Position numbers and translations under genes: made by a program
Part shown: in pieces, positions 23,693 to 31,922 of the stretch
Layout: each line of letters begins with the position of its first letter
Position numbering within the stretch: position 1 is the stretch's first letter
IMG/VR virus record: IMGVR_UViG_3300020177_001482
Location: 1 to 64,000 of that record
DNA: 64,000 nt
Strand: one strand, 5' to 3'
Source of the DNA: a virus
The notes under the pieces: model-generated
Told to the model about the DNA's origin: nothing
The model's database searches: none
What the model saw: the letters and a program-made list of their open reading frames with translations, nothing else

Positions 23693-23878
23693 ATGCAGAT
23701 CCGTGAAGTGGTTGGTATCACAGAGGAAGAGTTCGAGCAATTAGCAGAGAAGAAAGACGCCTGCTATCACAAAGTCAAATCAAGATACAAAGTATGGCCC
23801 AGTGCCTATGCCAGTGGTGCACTAGTGCAGTGTCGTAAAAAGGGTGCGGCCAACTGGGGCAACAGCAAGAAGAAATAA
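23693..23878 (+). CDS. Small basic protein with WPSAYASGALV motif
   Basis: 61 residues. Begins MQIREVVGITEEE, a member of the targeting-like N-terminal set with cut-like Glu positions. The body CYHKVKSRYKVWPSAYASGA followed by CRKKGAANWG is a short two-Cys module widespread in phages and large algal viruses (I believe a DUF5872-like family, not verified). Basic tail. The start at 23693 is chosen because it opens the shared motif; an upstream in-frame Met lies inside the previous gene. Shares its last base with the next ATG. Confidence 0.6.
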   Translation: MQIREVVGITEEEFEQLAEKKDACYHKVKSRYKVWPSAYASGALVQCRKKGAANWGNSKKK

Positions 23879-24276
23879 TGAGAGCCAGTGAGATAATCAC
23901 GGAGAAGTGTTGGAAAGGCTACACCAAGAAGGGCATGAAGACCATGTTCGGCAAACGTGTGCCCAACTGCGTCAAGAAAGAGGACGTGGACTTCTGTGTC
24001 AACTGTGGTGAATTGGTTTTCGCGGAATCATTGAACGAGGACCTCAAGAAATGGTTCAAGGACAAATGGGTACGGTTTGGTCCTGATGGCAAGATCAGGG
24101 GTGACTGTGCAAGAGGTTCCAGCAAAGAAGGTAAGCCTAAATGCCTACCAAGATCGAAAGCACACGCACTGGGCAAGAAAGGCAGGAAGTCCGCGGCCGC
24201 AAGGAAACGTAGGCAGGATCCCAACAAGAACAGACGTGGTAAAGCCAAGAACGTGGCCACCAAGAAGAAAAAATAA
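23878..24276 (+). CDS. Basic protein with MRASEIITE N-terminus (DUF6321-like)
   Basis: 132 residues, very basic. MRASEIITEK matches the targeting-like motif with a predicted cut after Glu9. It carries a CxxC in DFCVNCGELVF and a second half (KKWFKDKWVRFGPDGK, GKPKCLPRSKAHALGKKG) typical of a phage family I believe to be DUF6321. The Lys/Arg-rich end (KNRRGKAKNVATKKKK) suggests DNA binding. With its two small neighbours it forms a group of basic, probably packaged proteins. It is the last gene before the replication region. Confidence 0.65.
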   Translation: MRASEIITEKCWKGYTKKGMKTMFGKRVPNCVKKEDVDFCVNCGELVFAESLNEDLKKWFKDKWVRFGPDGKIRGDCARGSSKEGKPKCLPRSKAHALGKKGRKSAAARKRRQDPNKNRRGKAKNVATKKKK

Positions 24277-24277
24277 T

Positions 24278-24306
24278 TTGCATTCACACGAAATCTGTTA
24301 TATACT
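24278..24306 (+). promoter_or_regulatory. Sigma70-type promoter for the dsbA-like/DNA polymerase unit
   Basis: TTGCAT (24278-24283), 17-base spacer, TATACT (24301-24306). Marks the change from late-promoter genes to the replication block. Confidence 0.7.
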
Positions 24307-24320
24307 GTTGACAACAACAG
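24305..24320 (+). promoter_or_regulatory. Inverted repeat at the predicted transcription start
   Basis: CTGTTG-ACAA-CAACAG, perfect 6-base arms, starting within the -10 box and ending in the ribosome site (AGGAG at 24319-24323). Could be an operator or an mRNA hairpin that masks the ribosome site. Confidence 0.4.
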
Positions 24321-24329
24321 GAGAAACAA

Positions 24330-24587
24330 ATGGCAGTAAGAAACTTCAATGACGCAGAAAAGCAGAAATTGATCCAGATCATTTCCCAGGGTTCACAGGT
24401 ACTAGGTGAGGTCGAGGACTTGAAGGGTGGATTGAAAGACACAGTGAAAGCAATCGCAGAAGAACTAGAATTGAAACCAGCACTGATCAACAAGGCGATA
24501 TCAGTTGCACACAAGGGCAACTACCAGAACATAGCAGACGAGATGGACACGCTGGAGAGCATACTAAACACGGCCGGCAAACTTTAA
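24330..24587 (+). CDS. dsbA: DsbA-like double-stranded DNA-binding protein
   Basis: 85 residues, all-helical, similar in size to T4 DsbA (89 residues). The segment DTVKAIAEELELKPALINKA and the following AHKGNYQ resemble the helix-turn-helix part of T4-type DsbA proteins, which bind double-stranded DNA near late promoters. Good ribosome site (AGGAG, 6 bases before the ATG). It opens the replication block and ends one base into the next gene. An inverted repeat at its promoter suggests autoregulation, which is inference. Confidence 0.68.
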   Translation: MAVRNFNDAEKQKLIQIISQGSQVLGEVEDLKGGLKDTVKAIAEELELKPALINKAISVAHKGNYQNIADEMDTLESILNTAGKL

Positions 24588-24871
24588 TGTTAGCGAAGGT
24601 CAGATCATTCTGGCTTCGTAGTTTTGAGAGTGACAGGACGGCGTTCTACTTCGAACTAGTCAGTTTCATTTTCACGGTTGCGGCCAGCATGACCCTAGCG
24701 ATATCCGCCAGAGACCCCAACATGCTCATAGTGTATCCGGCATTCTTCGTTGGTGCAACCACACAGTGTTACGCATCATACAGGAGAGGCGCGGCATGGG
24801 TGATGATTTTGACTTTCTACTTCAGTTGTGTTAATATATTTGGATACGGCGTGGCCGCAGGATGGTGGTAA
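24587..24871 (+). CDS. Small polytopic membrane protein
   Basis: 94 residues with three probable membrane segments (about 22-40, FELVSFIFTVAASMTLAIS; 48-62, IVYPAFFVGATTQCY; 70-92, AWVMILTFYFSCVNIFGYG). Coupled to the dsbA-like gene by a TAATG overlap and followed two bases later by the DNA polymerase gene. Function unknown; perhaps membrane attachment of replication or exclusion of other phages, with no direct evidence. Confidence 0.65.
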   Translation: MLAKVRSFWLRSFESDRTAFYFELVSFIFTVAASMTLAISARDPNMLIVYPAFFVGATTQCYASYRRGAAWVMILTFYFSCVNIFGYGVAAGWW

Positions 24872-24872
24872 G

Positions 24873-27536
24873 ATGAGTTACATAGATGCATTATACAAGA
24901 AGGACGAGGACAAGATATACGTCGTAGAACGTGATCCCAAGAAGGGCAGGATATTCACGGAGTATGATGCCAGGTACGTGTTCTACTATGAGGACGCCAG
25001 GGGCAAACACAGATCAATGACCGGTGCACCATTACAGCGGGTGCAGTGTGCCACACACAAAGAATTCATAAAAGAACAGAGGATAAGATCCAACAAGCAA
25101 CTGTACGAGAATGATATCAATCCTGTGTTCAGGTGTTTGGAAGAGAACTACTTGGGCAAGGAGACGCCCAAACTAAACGTGATGTTTTTCGATATTGAAG
25201 TTGACTTCGATCCCGATCGAGGTTATTCAACAACAGATGATCCGTTCATGCCCATAACTGCCATAAGTTGTTACATGAGCTGGACGGACCAACTGGTCAC
25301 ATTCGCAGTACCTCCCAAAACTATCAGCATGGACGATGCCAAAGAACTCACAAAAAGATTTGACAACACAATGCTTTTTGAAAAAGAGAAAGATATGTTG
25401 GACGCATTCCTAGAACTAGTGCAGGACGCAGACATACTGTCGGGTTGGAACAGTGAGGGATATGACATTCCATACACAGTGGGTAGGATACAGAAAGTGT
25501 TGAGTTCAGACGACACAAGACGTCTTTGTTTTTGGGGTGAAAAGCCAAGAAAGAGAGTGTTCGAGAAGTATGGTAGGGAACAGTTGAGTTTTGACCTAGT
25601 GGGACGTGTACACTTGGACTTGTTGGAACTATACAGGAAATACACATACGAGGAAAGACACAGTTTCAGACTAGACGCAATTGGTGAACACGAGTTGGAT
25701 GAGAGAAAAACTGTCTACGAGGGCTCGCTCGATAACTTGTACAAGAACGACTTTGGATTGTTCATAGAATACAACAGACAGGATACTGCACTGTTGGCCA
25801 AACTGGAGAAGAAATTGAAGTTCATAGAACTGGCCAATGAGATAGCACACCAAAACACTGTACTACTACAGACAACGATGGGTGCGGTCGCGGTCACAGA
25901 ACAGGCAATCGTAAATGAAACACACAGACGTGGAATGCAGGTACCGGCCAGGAAGTACAAGAAAGACGGTGAAGAGAACCAACCGGCGGCAGGAGCACAC
26001 GTGGCCACCCCACAAAAGGGAATACACGACTGGATAGGATCTGTTGACATAAACAGTCTGTATCCAAGTGTTATTAGAGCATTGAACATGGGTCCTGAAA
26101 CCATAGTTGGACAGATTAGGCCAGTGATTACTTCAGCAGAGATCAACAGGGCCAAACACGCCAAGAAATCATTCGCGGCGGCATGGGACAGCCAGTTTGG
26201 TAGTTGGGAATACCAAGCGGTCATGAACCAAGAGAAGGGCACAGAGATAATTGTTGATTGGGAAGACAAGACCAGTGTGCGTATGAGTGCGGCACAACTG
26301 TACGAGATAATATTCGATGGCAATAACAAATGGATGCTAAGTGCTAATGGCACAATATTCACATACGAGCACGAAGCAATCATTCCAGGTCTGTTGAAGC
26401 GTTGGTACGCGGAGAGACAGGAAATGCAAAAAAAGATGCGTGAGTGTGGAGACAACGAGATCGAAAGAGAATATTGGGACAAGAGACAACTTGTAAAGAA
26501 AATTAATCTAAACAGTCTGTATGGTGCGATCCTAAATCCAGGCTGTAGATTCTTTGACATAAGAATTGGACAGAGTGTTACACTCACAGGCAGGTGTATC
26601 ACCAAACACATGGCCAGCAAAGTCAACGAGATCGTGGCGGGCAAGTATGACCACAAGGGCGAGAGTGTTGTGTATGGAGACACAGACTCCGTTTACTTCT
26701 CAGCATACAAGACATTACAGAAAGAGATCAATGAAGGTATCATACCGTGGACCAAAGACTCCGTCGTGGCACTGTACGACAGGATTGCAGACGAGGTCAA
26801 CGGATCTTTCAAATCATTCATGACTAAAGGCTTCCATTGTCCTAGCACGAGGGGTGAAGTTATAGCGGCGGGCAGAGAACTTGTTGCATCAAAAGGTCTG
26901 TTCATCACAAAGAAAAGGTATGCCGTGCTTTACTATGACAAGGAAGGTAAACGTGCAGATGTTGACGGCAAGGATGGCAAGATGAAGGCCATGGGACTGG
27001 ATCTCAAACGTTCAGACACACCTGTTTTCGTGCAGGATTTCCTGAGTGATCTCCTATACATGGTACTGACAGGGAAAACAGAAGAGCAAGTGCTAGAAAA
27101 AATTAGTGAATTCAGAGCAGAGTTTAAATCTAGGCCAGGGTGGGAGAAAGGTTCTCCCAAGAGGGCAAACAACATGACCAAGTACACTGCGGCCGAGGAG
27201 AAGGCCGGTAGAGCAAACATGCCGGGACACGTGAGGGCCAGCATGAATTGGAACAGGTGCAGGGAAATGTATGGCGACAAGTACAGTATGCCAATCACGG
27301 ATGGTGCCAAAGTGATAGTGTGTAAACTCAAAAACAATCCGTTAGGCTACACGAGTATCGCATATCCGGTGGACGAGATGCGTATTCCTGAATGGTTCAA
27401 GGAACTGCCGTTCGACAGTGATGCCATGGAAGCAACGATACTTGATCAAAAGATAGACAACCTCATAGGAGTCTTGGGTTGGGACGTGCAATCAACTGAG
27501 ACCACGAACACATTCAACAAACTGTTTGAATTCTAA
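24873..27536 (+). CDS. 43: Family B DNA polymerase (T4 gp43-like)
   Basis: 887 residues (T4 gp43 is 898). The 3'-5' exonuclease domain has FFDIEVDF (Asp107, Glu109), WNSEGYDIPY and YNRQDTALL; the polymerase domain has motif A DINSLYPSVIR (Asp392), motif B KKINLNSLYGA and motif C VYGDTDSVYF (Asp603, Asp605). All catalytic acids are present. The ATG at 24873 is chosen because it lies just after the membrane-protein stop and begins MSYIDALYKKD as in other T4-type polymerases; the open frame extends 15 codons upstream. Works with the sliding clamp encoded about 0.8 kb downstream. Confidence 0.97.
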   Translation: MSYIDALYKKDEDKIYVVERDPKKGRIFTEYDARYVFYYEDARGKHRSMTGAPLQRVQCATHKEFIKEQRIRSNKQLYENDINPVFRCLEENYLGKETPKLNVMFFDIEVDFDPDRGYSTTDDPFMPITAISCYMSWTDQLVTFAVPPKTISMDDAKELTKRFDNTMLFEKEKDMLDAFLELVQDADILSGWNSEGYDIPYTVGRIQKVLSSDDTRRLCFWGEKPRKRVFEKYGREQLSFDLVGRVHLDLLELYRKYTYEERHSFRLDAIGEHELDERKTVYEGSLDNLYKNDFGLFIEYNRQDTALLAKLEKKLKFIELANEIAHQNTVLLQTTMGAVAVTEQAIVNETHRRGMQVPARKYKKDGEENQPAAGAHVATPQKGIHDWIGSVDINSLYPSVIRALNMGPETIVGQIRPVITSAEINRAKHAKKSFAAAWDSQFGSWEYQAVMNQEKGTEIIVDWEDKTSVRMSAAQLYEIIFDGNNKWMLSANGTIFTYEHEAIIPGLLKRWYAERQEMQKKMRECGDNEIEREYWDKRQLVKKINLNSLYGAILNPGCRFFDIRIGQSVTLTGRCITKHMASKVNEIVAGKYDHKGESVVYGDTDSVYFSAYKTLQKEINEGIIPWTKDSVVALYDRIADEVNGSFKSFMTKGFHCPSTRGEVIAAGRELVASKGLFITKKRYAVLYYDKEGKRADVDGKDGKMKAMGLDLKRSDTPVFVQDFLSDLLYMVLTGKTEEQVLEKISEFRAEFKSRPGWEKGSPKRANNMTKYTAAEEKAGRANMPGHVRASMNWNRCREMYGDKYSMPITDGAKVIVCKLKNNPLGYTSIAYPVDEMRIPEWFKELPFDSDAMEATILDQKIDNLIGVLGWDVQSTETTNTFNKLFEF

Positions 27537-27539
27537 ATA
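27532..27539 (+). promoter_or_regulatory. Late-promoter-like TTCTAAATA core
   Basis: TCTAAATA ends 5 bases before the ATG at 27545 and includes the polymerase TAA stop (27534-27536). It deviates at two positions from TATAAATA. Confidence 0.4.
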
Positions 27540-27544
27540 TCATT

Positions 27545-28342
27545 ATGTTAAGCATAGAAGAAATAAAATTACTGATAGAAAAACTTGAAAAAGTCAAAAA
27601 AGAGGATCTGCAGGAGTTGATAGATTCAAATCTAAAGATACTTAAGGACATTGAGTTGGCTGTTGATGCCAACAATAAGGACGTTATCAATAGACTAGAC
27701 AAGACACCAGAATGGTTCCAACGTGATCTTGATGAGAAGCAAAAGATACCCATGACAGACCCTACGCTACAGAGATTCGTACAGAGCAAGATATTCCAGT
27801 TCGCGAGGACAAACATCTATAACAGCCTAGAGATAGGACCAGGCAATGGAATGTTCTCCATGGACTTCAGGACGTGGAAATTAAACTTTTTTTTAGATAT
27901 CACACACAGAATCGAGCCGCCTATACGGAAAATGTTTCCTCCTGCACACCAAAAATATCTAAAATTTTACAAGACTCGCAATACTGAATGTTCAAATATA
28001 CCACAGGCGAGTTGTAACTTTGTCTTCAGTTGGGACACATTCGTTTTCTTCACACAACAGCACGTGCAACAGTACCTACATGACATCAAAAGGATATTGA
28101 TCCCAGGAGGTTACGTATTCATACAATACGCTGACTGCCATTATGATCAAGAACTAAATCTAGCCAAGCGGGGATATTGGAACTACAACACCAAGACTGC
28201 CATGACACAGATGATCAAGGACGAAGGATATGAGGTAGTTGAGATGAACCAGTTCCGACCCGGTGCCAGTTATGCCATATTCAAGAAACCTGGTAAACAA
28301 AATCCAGTTGTGTATAAAGTTTCTGAAATAACACTAGACTAA
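27545..28342 (+). CDS. SAM-dependent methyltransferase (class I)
   Basis: 265 residues. An N-terminal helical region (about 1-70, MLSIEEIKLLIEKLEKVKKE) precedes a Rossmann-like methyltransferase core: motif I LEIGPGNG (about 93-100), motif IV-like FVFSWDTFVF (about 158-167) and post-motif LIPGGYVFIQYA (about 183-194). The target is not identifiable from sequence. It lies between gp43 and gp45, which is an odd place for a surface-glycan enzyme, so nucleic acid or a small-molecule precursor is possible. Base composition is slightly AT-rich in the middle. Confidence 0.8.
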   Translation: MLSIEEIKLLIEKLEKVKKEDLQELIDSNLKILKDIELAVDANNKDVINRLDKTPEWFQRDLDEKQKIPMTDPTLQRFVQSKIFQFARTNIYNSLEIGPGNGMFSMDFRTWKLNFFLDITHRIEPPIRKMFPPAHQKYLKFYKTRNTECSNIPQASCNFVFSWDTFVFFTQQHVQQYLHDIKRILIPGGYVFIQYADCHYDQELNLAKRGYWNYNTKTAMTQMIKDEGYEVVEMNQFRPGASYAIFKKPGKQNPVVYKVSEITLD

Positions 28343-28363
28343 GACCTAAATATCCTATACAAT
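28335..28363 (+). promoter_or_regulatory. Probable promoter for the sliding clamp gene
   Basis: TAGACT (28335-28340), 17-base spacer, TACAAT (28358-28363). The stretch CTAAATATCCTATA at 28346-28359 is repeated at 39424-39437 upstream of the cupin gene, which supports a regulatory role. Confidence 0.5.
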
Positions 28364-28372
28364 AAGAACATT

Positions 28373-29110
28373 ATGATAGACATCTTAAAAGACATCGTTA
28401 AACATACGCATGGACTGGGATTCTTGGATCTTGTTAAGATCACTGGAGACGATAAGGAAACTACAATCGACTCAATGGCCGAAGACAGATCTGTGATCCT
28501 ACAGGGGTCTTTCCACAAGCCACAGACGGAGATGACGGGTACGTTTGGTATGCCACAGATGGGCAAACTGGACATACACTTGAAGTGTCCGGAGTACAAG
28601 GAGAAGGCGAACATAACTGTGTTGTCCGGTGAGAGAAACGGTGCGACCATTCCCACAGGAATCCATTTCGAGAACGAAAAGGGTGACTTCAAGAATGACT
28701 ACAGATTCATGAACGCTGAGATCATCAACGAGAAACTTAAGACCGTGAAGTTCAAGGGTGTTAAGTGGGACGTGGAGATCGAACCCTCCGTGGCTAGTGT
28801 GCAGAGATTCAACTTCCAGGCAACAGCAAACACCGAACACAACTCCTTTGTTGTGAGGACCGAGGATGGGAACTTGATTTTCACTTTCGGTGATCAGGCA
28901 TCACATGGTGGTGAGTTTGTATTCGCAACTGACGTTAAGGGAACACTTAACAAAGGTTGGAGTTGGCCGGTAGGACAGGTGCTACAAATACTTAAACTAT
29001 CAGACTCGGCAAAGGTCACATTACACTTCTCTAACGAGGGTGCGATGCAGGTCTCTGTTGATTCGGGATTGGGCAAGTATCAATACATCATACCAGCACA
29101 GGCGCAATAA
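28373..29110 (+). CDS. 45: Sliding clamp (T4 gp45-like)
   Basis: 245 residues (T4 gp45 is 228). The pattern is that of T4-type clamps: an N-terminal helix region, GTFGMPQMGKLDIHL near residues 56-70, and the C-terminal strand VDSGLGKYQYIIPAQ. It forms a ring that tethers gp43 to DNA and, in T4, also activates late transcription together with gp33 and gp55. That second role fits the many late promoters in this window. Clamp loader genes (gp44/62) are not in the window. It overlaps the DpdA-like gene by one base. Confidence 0.93.
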   Translation: MIDILKDIVKHTHGLGFLDLVKITGDDKETTIDSMAEDRSVILQGSFHKPQTEMTGTFGMPQMGKLDIHLKCPEYKEKANITVLSGERNGATIPTGIHFENEKGDFKNDYRFMNAEIINEKLKTVKFKGVKWDVEIEPSVASVQRFNFQATANTEHNSFVVRTEDGNLIFTFGDQASHGGEFVFATDVKGTLNKGWSWPVGQVLQILKLSDSAKVTLHFSNEGAMQVSVDSGLGKYQYIIPAQAQ

Positions 29111-30558
29111 TGACGACAGATAATAGTAAGCAGGAACACCTAGGGGAGTTAAGCAGAGACTTCGCTGTGTTCTTGCCTGCTATATCTAACTTCTACAACA
29201 CGTTTATCAGCAAACAGAGAGTTTCAGAAGGCAAACACATCTCAGAAGACAGGATTCCAAAAGGCTTTGAGAATGGTGTTGAAGGACTAAACTTTATCAA
29301 TCCAAAAGAAGGAATGTTCACTTACCCCACAGCACTGTACTCGGCGGGACATGCCTGCTTGGACATGGAAAAGGTTGGCGACAGAGATCATATGTTCGTG
29401 AACAGAGATAGAGAATTTTCTACTATAGTAGGCGACTCAGGTGGATACCAGATAGGTAAAGGTGTAATAAAATTTGATTGGAAGGACTTCGAGGGTAACA
29501 AGGCAAACAAAGTTAGATCTGACATACTAAACTGGCTAGAGCTCACAAGCGATTGGGCCATGACACTTGACGTACCAACCTGGGCGGCAGATGATTTAAA
29601 CAGCCCAAAAACAGGATTGAACAGTTTCCAGGACACGCTGGACGGTACCATATACAACAACAAGTTCTTCCAGAAGAACAGGCTAGGACAAACAAAACTA
29701 TTGAACGTGTTACAGGGAGATGACTGGAACACAGCACAGATATGGTATGATGCTGTCAAAGATTTTGAATTCGAAGGATGGGCCATGGGTGGTATCAACA
29801 TGTGTGACATGGAAGTCATGCTCAAACGTCTAATCATAATGAGAGATGAGAAGAAACTGGACGGCAAAGATTGGATGCACGTACTAGGTACGTCACAGAT
29901 GGATTGGGGTTGTTATCTTACACAGGTACAGAGACAGGTTAGGAAACACATAAACCCGAACTTCACAATAAGTTTTGACAGTGCATCAGCATTCTTATCA
30001 ACTGCTAATGGACTTGTATATACACACAACTCATTCACTCCAGACAGGTGGTCGTTCGTGATGGACAAGGCACCGGATGATAAAACACTGAAAGGATCCG
30101 ATATACAGTTTCCGTTTGACAGTGGCATTGGACGTAGATTGAAAATGAAAGATGTATGTTGGTATGGCGAGCAGGACGTTAACAAGAATGGTAAAATTGG
30201 TGCTACAAGTTGGGACAGTTTCAGTTATGTATTAATGATGGCCCATAACGTGTACAATCAGATCAGGGCAATACAGATTGCAAACGACTTGAATGACATA
30301 GAATCAAGGAAATACAGACCAGAAGTAAAACACTGGAGAAAAACAAAAGCAAGTGACAAGACAGACGAACCAAGCATATACGTTCCGAGGAACATACTGT
30401 ACTTCAACACTTTAGTGGAAGAGGTGTTTACTAGTGAGAAACCTATGGAAGTAATTGCAAACGCATCAAGTTATCTAGCAGACATCAGGGGCAACAGATG
30501 GGCCAGAGCAACAGGCGGTGGTAAAGGTACGAACAATTTCAGTTCTTTATTTGAATAG
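29110..30558 (+). CDS. dpdA: tRNA-guanine-transglycosylase-like enzyme (DpdA-type)
   Basis: 482 residues. TGT-like motifs: VGDSGGYQIG (residues 107-116, with the general Asp109 of the D-S-G-G-[FY]-Q signature), LDVPTWA near 153-159, GWAMGGIN in the base-binding region and ISFDSASAF. The TGT family swaps guanine for a 7-deazaguanine base. This protein is longer than bacterial Tgt and is placed with DNA replication genes, as in phage DpdA enzymes that insert deazaguanine into DNA. Partners in the window (folE, queE, yhhQ-like) support that pathway. Target (DNA versus tRNA) cannot be settled from sequence alone. Confidence 0.82.
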   Translation: MTTDNSKQEHLGELSRDFAVFLPAISNFYNTFISKQRVSEGKHISEDRIPKGFENGVEGLNFINPKEGMFTYPTALYSAGHACLDMEKVGDRDHMFVNRDREFSTIVGDSGGYQIGKGVIKFDWKDFEGNKANKVRSDILNWLELTSDWAMTLDVPTWAADDLNSPKTGLNSFQDTLDGTIYNNKFFQKNRLGQTKLLNVLQGDDWNTAQIWYDAVKDFEFEGWAMGGINMCDMEVMLKRLIIMRDEKKLDGKDWMHVLGTSQMDWGCYLTQVQRQVRKHINPNFTISFDSASAFLSTANGLVYTHNSFTPDRWSFVMDKAPDDKTLKGSDIQFPFDSGIGRRLKMKDVCWYGEQDVNKNGKIGATSWDSFSYVLMMAHNVYNQIRAIQIANDLNDIESRKYRPEVKHWRKTKASDKTDEPSIYVPRNILYFNTLVEEVFTSEKPMEVIANASSYLADIRGNRWARATGGGKGTNNFSSLFE

Positions 30559-30567
30559 GAGGACAAC

Positions 30568-30771
30568 ATGGTAACAAAAAGAAAAAAAAGCAAAAAACTA
30601 AAGAAACTACAAGACGAGCACCAGTATCTCGATAAAAAAGTGGCACAACTTACCAAAGACAGACTCAAGGACAGGAGTACCGAAAGCAAGGAGGTGCTTA
30701 CCAGATTGAAAAGGACCAAATTGATGATCAAGGATGCCATCGCAAGAGCAAAAGCGACATTGACAAACTAG
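30568..30771 (+). CDS. Small basic helical protein (YdcH/DUF465-like)
   Basis: 67 residues, basic. LKKLQDEHQYLDKKVAQLTK resembles the DUF465 (YdcH) pattern L-x-x-E-H-x-x-L-D-x-x-I. Strong ribosome site (AGGAGGA) 6 bases before the ATG. Likely a small coiled-coil protein. Function of the family is not known. It closes the gp45-dpdA unit; the sigma70-type promoter that follows starts inside its 3' end. Confidence 0.6.
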   Translation: MVTKRKKSKKLKKLQDEHQYLDKKVAQLTKDRLKDRSTESKEVLTRLKRTKLMIKDAIARAKATLTN

Positions 30772-30788
30772 TCATACAGTAATATAAT
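30760..30788 (+). promoter_or_regulatory. Near-consensus sigma70-type promoter
   Basis: TTGACA (30760-30765), 17-base spacer, TATAAT (30783-30788), six bases before the ATG at 30795. Both hexamers match the consensus exactly. Confidence 0.82.
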
Positions 30789-30794
30789 AAGAAC

Positions 30795-31331
30795 ATGGAC
30801 AGAGATTACAAAACAGGCAAGAGTGCGAGTGTAGGTGTGTTTTCAGGTCTGGAAGTGGAACACACCCCAGCATTTGGTAAACAGACATTGTTCCTGGCCA
30901 GGAACGATCTTTACTATGACCAGATAGAGGAGATGGCCAAGAAGGTTGGTGCTGAAGCAATTTACTTTGGGGCAAATAGGACATTCATGTACAATCACGC
31001 AACGCAGATCAATCAGATAATCAGGTTGCTTAGGAAAGGCTACTACGTGACCATAGACTATCCACACTCAATACACAAAGAAGTCAAAGCGAGATTTGAA
31101 GGCATATGGACACACGAGAAGTTCATACCTTTCTGTTCAATCATATTCCCCAAATCCGAGGATGACGATAACCTGTGTATCAAGGTAGATGATGTTGATT
31201 TCGACAGCACAAATCCAGGCGTTTGGACGATGACAATGAATCATTTCAAACAGAGTGCAGGATTCACGTCTTGGAAAGAATACAAACAGGACGAACCAAT
31301 AGAGGAGAGTGATGCCAAAGAAGCAGTCTAA
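30795..31331 (+). CDS. Conserved hypothetical protein
   Basis: 178 residues with an alpha/beta look: LFLARNDLYYDQIEEMAKKV, then GAEAIYFGANRTF and LRKGYYVTIDYPHSI. The strands and a Rossmann-like order suggest a nucleotide-related fold, but no motif is decisive. It begins an operon behind a consensus sigma70-type promoter and precedes the QueD candidate and oxidative stress genes, so a role in deazaguanine metabolism or early host takeover is possible. I do not recognise it. Confidence 0.65.
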   Translation: MDRDYKTGKSASVGVFSGLEVEHTPAFGKQTLFLARNDLYYDQIEEMAKKVGAEAIYFGANRTFMYNHATQINQIIRLLRKGYYVTIDYPHSIHKEVKARFEGIWTHEKFIPFCSIIFPKSEDDDNLCIKVDDVDFDSTNPGVWTMTMNHFKQSAGFTSWKEYKQDEPIEESDAKEAV

Positions 31332-31500
31332 GTACAGAGAAGGTCTAGCCAGTTACAATGCCTGGATCAAAGACAATAAGAAATTAGAAAAGATGGGTAT
31401 GTATGGTGCCGATCATTTTGTTAAAAGAGTAGAAGAACTAGAAGCACAAGTTGAATTATTACAAGACATGTTAGAAAAGGAAAGGAAACGAAACAAATGA
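31312..31500 (+). CDS. Small coiled-coil protein
   Basis: 62 residues, N-terminal part basic (MPKKQSKYREGL), C-terminal coiled coil (VEELEAQVELLQDMLEKER). The ATG at 31312 follows GAGGAGA and overlaps the previous gene by 20 bases; a GTG three bases upstream is an alternative start. Ends with an ATGA overlap to the next gene. Function unknown. Confidence 0.6.
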   Translation: MPKKQSKYREGLASYNAWIKDNKKLEKMGMYGADHFVKRVEELEAQVELLQDMLEKERKRNK

Positions 31501-31922
31501 GCACTGAAGACATGAGAGATCAAGCTCTGAAAGAGCAGGCCAACAAGGGCACCAAGATGATATGGGTCACTTTCAGAAAGGAAGGCATCCACAAGTATCC
31601 AGCGGCACTGGACGATCCCAAACTGGCGACAGGTGACGAGTATGATGTGAGTTTCCTGGGACATCCACACAGGCACATATTCCATTTCAAGGTCGCCATA
31701 GAAGTGTTCCACGATGACAGAGACATAGAATTCATACAGTTCAAGAGATGGATGGAGAACATGTACGCGGACGGTACGATGAAATTAGACTACAAGAGTT
31801 GTGAGATGATATCAGATGATCTATACATAGCCATAACGAAAAGATATCCAGGTAGAAAGATTGAAATAGACGTGGCGGAGGACGGTGAGAATGGCTCACA
31901 CGCAGTATATGAAAGAGATTAA
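31497..31922 (+). CDS. Possible divergent QueD-like (T-fold) protein
   Basis: 141 residues. The core GHPHRHIFHFKVAIEVFHDD (about 54-73) has a His cluster followed by a beta strand, like the H-x-H zinc site of 6-pyruvoyl-tetrahydropterin synthase/QueD proteins. DIEFIQFKRWMENMY fits the strand and helix after it, and SCEMISDDLYIAITKRYPG with IEIDVAEDGENGS resembles the later E-containing segment. QueD makes carboxy-tetrahydropterin from dihydroneopterin triphosphate, exactly the step between FolE and QueE, both present here. The similarity is by pattern only and the catalytic Cys of QueD is not obvious. Confidence 0.5.
   Translation: MSTEDMRDQALKEQANKGTKMIWVTFRKEGIHKYPAALDDPKLATGDEYDVSFLGHPHRHIFHFKVAIEVFHDDRDIEFIQFKRWMENMYADGTMKLDYKSCEMISDDLYIAITKRYPGRKIEIDVAEDGENGSHAVYERD

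Noticed and set aside
25715-26683. A 322-residue open frame on the minus strand inside the DNA polymerase gene
   Set aside because: It is antisense to a well-conserved polymerase with all catalytic motifs, has no ribosome site, and its composition (Ser/Leu-rich) is typical of a shadow frame.
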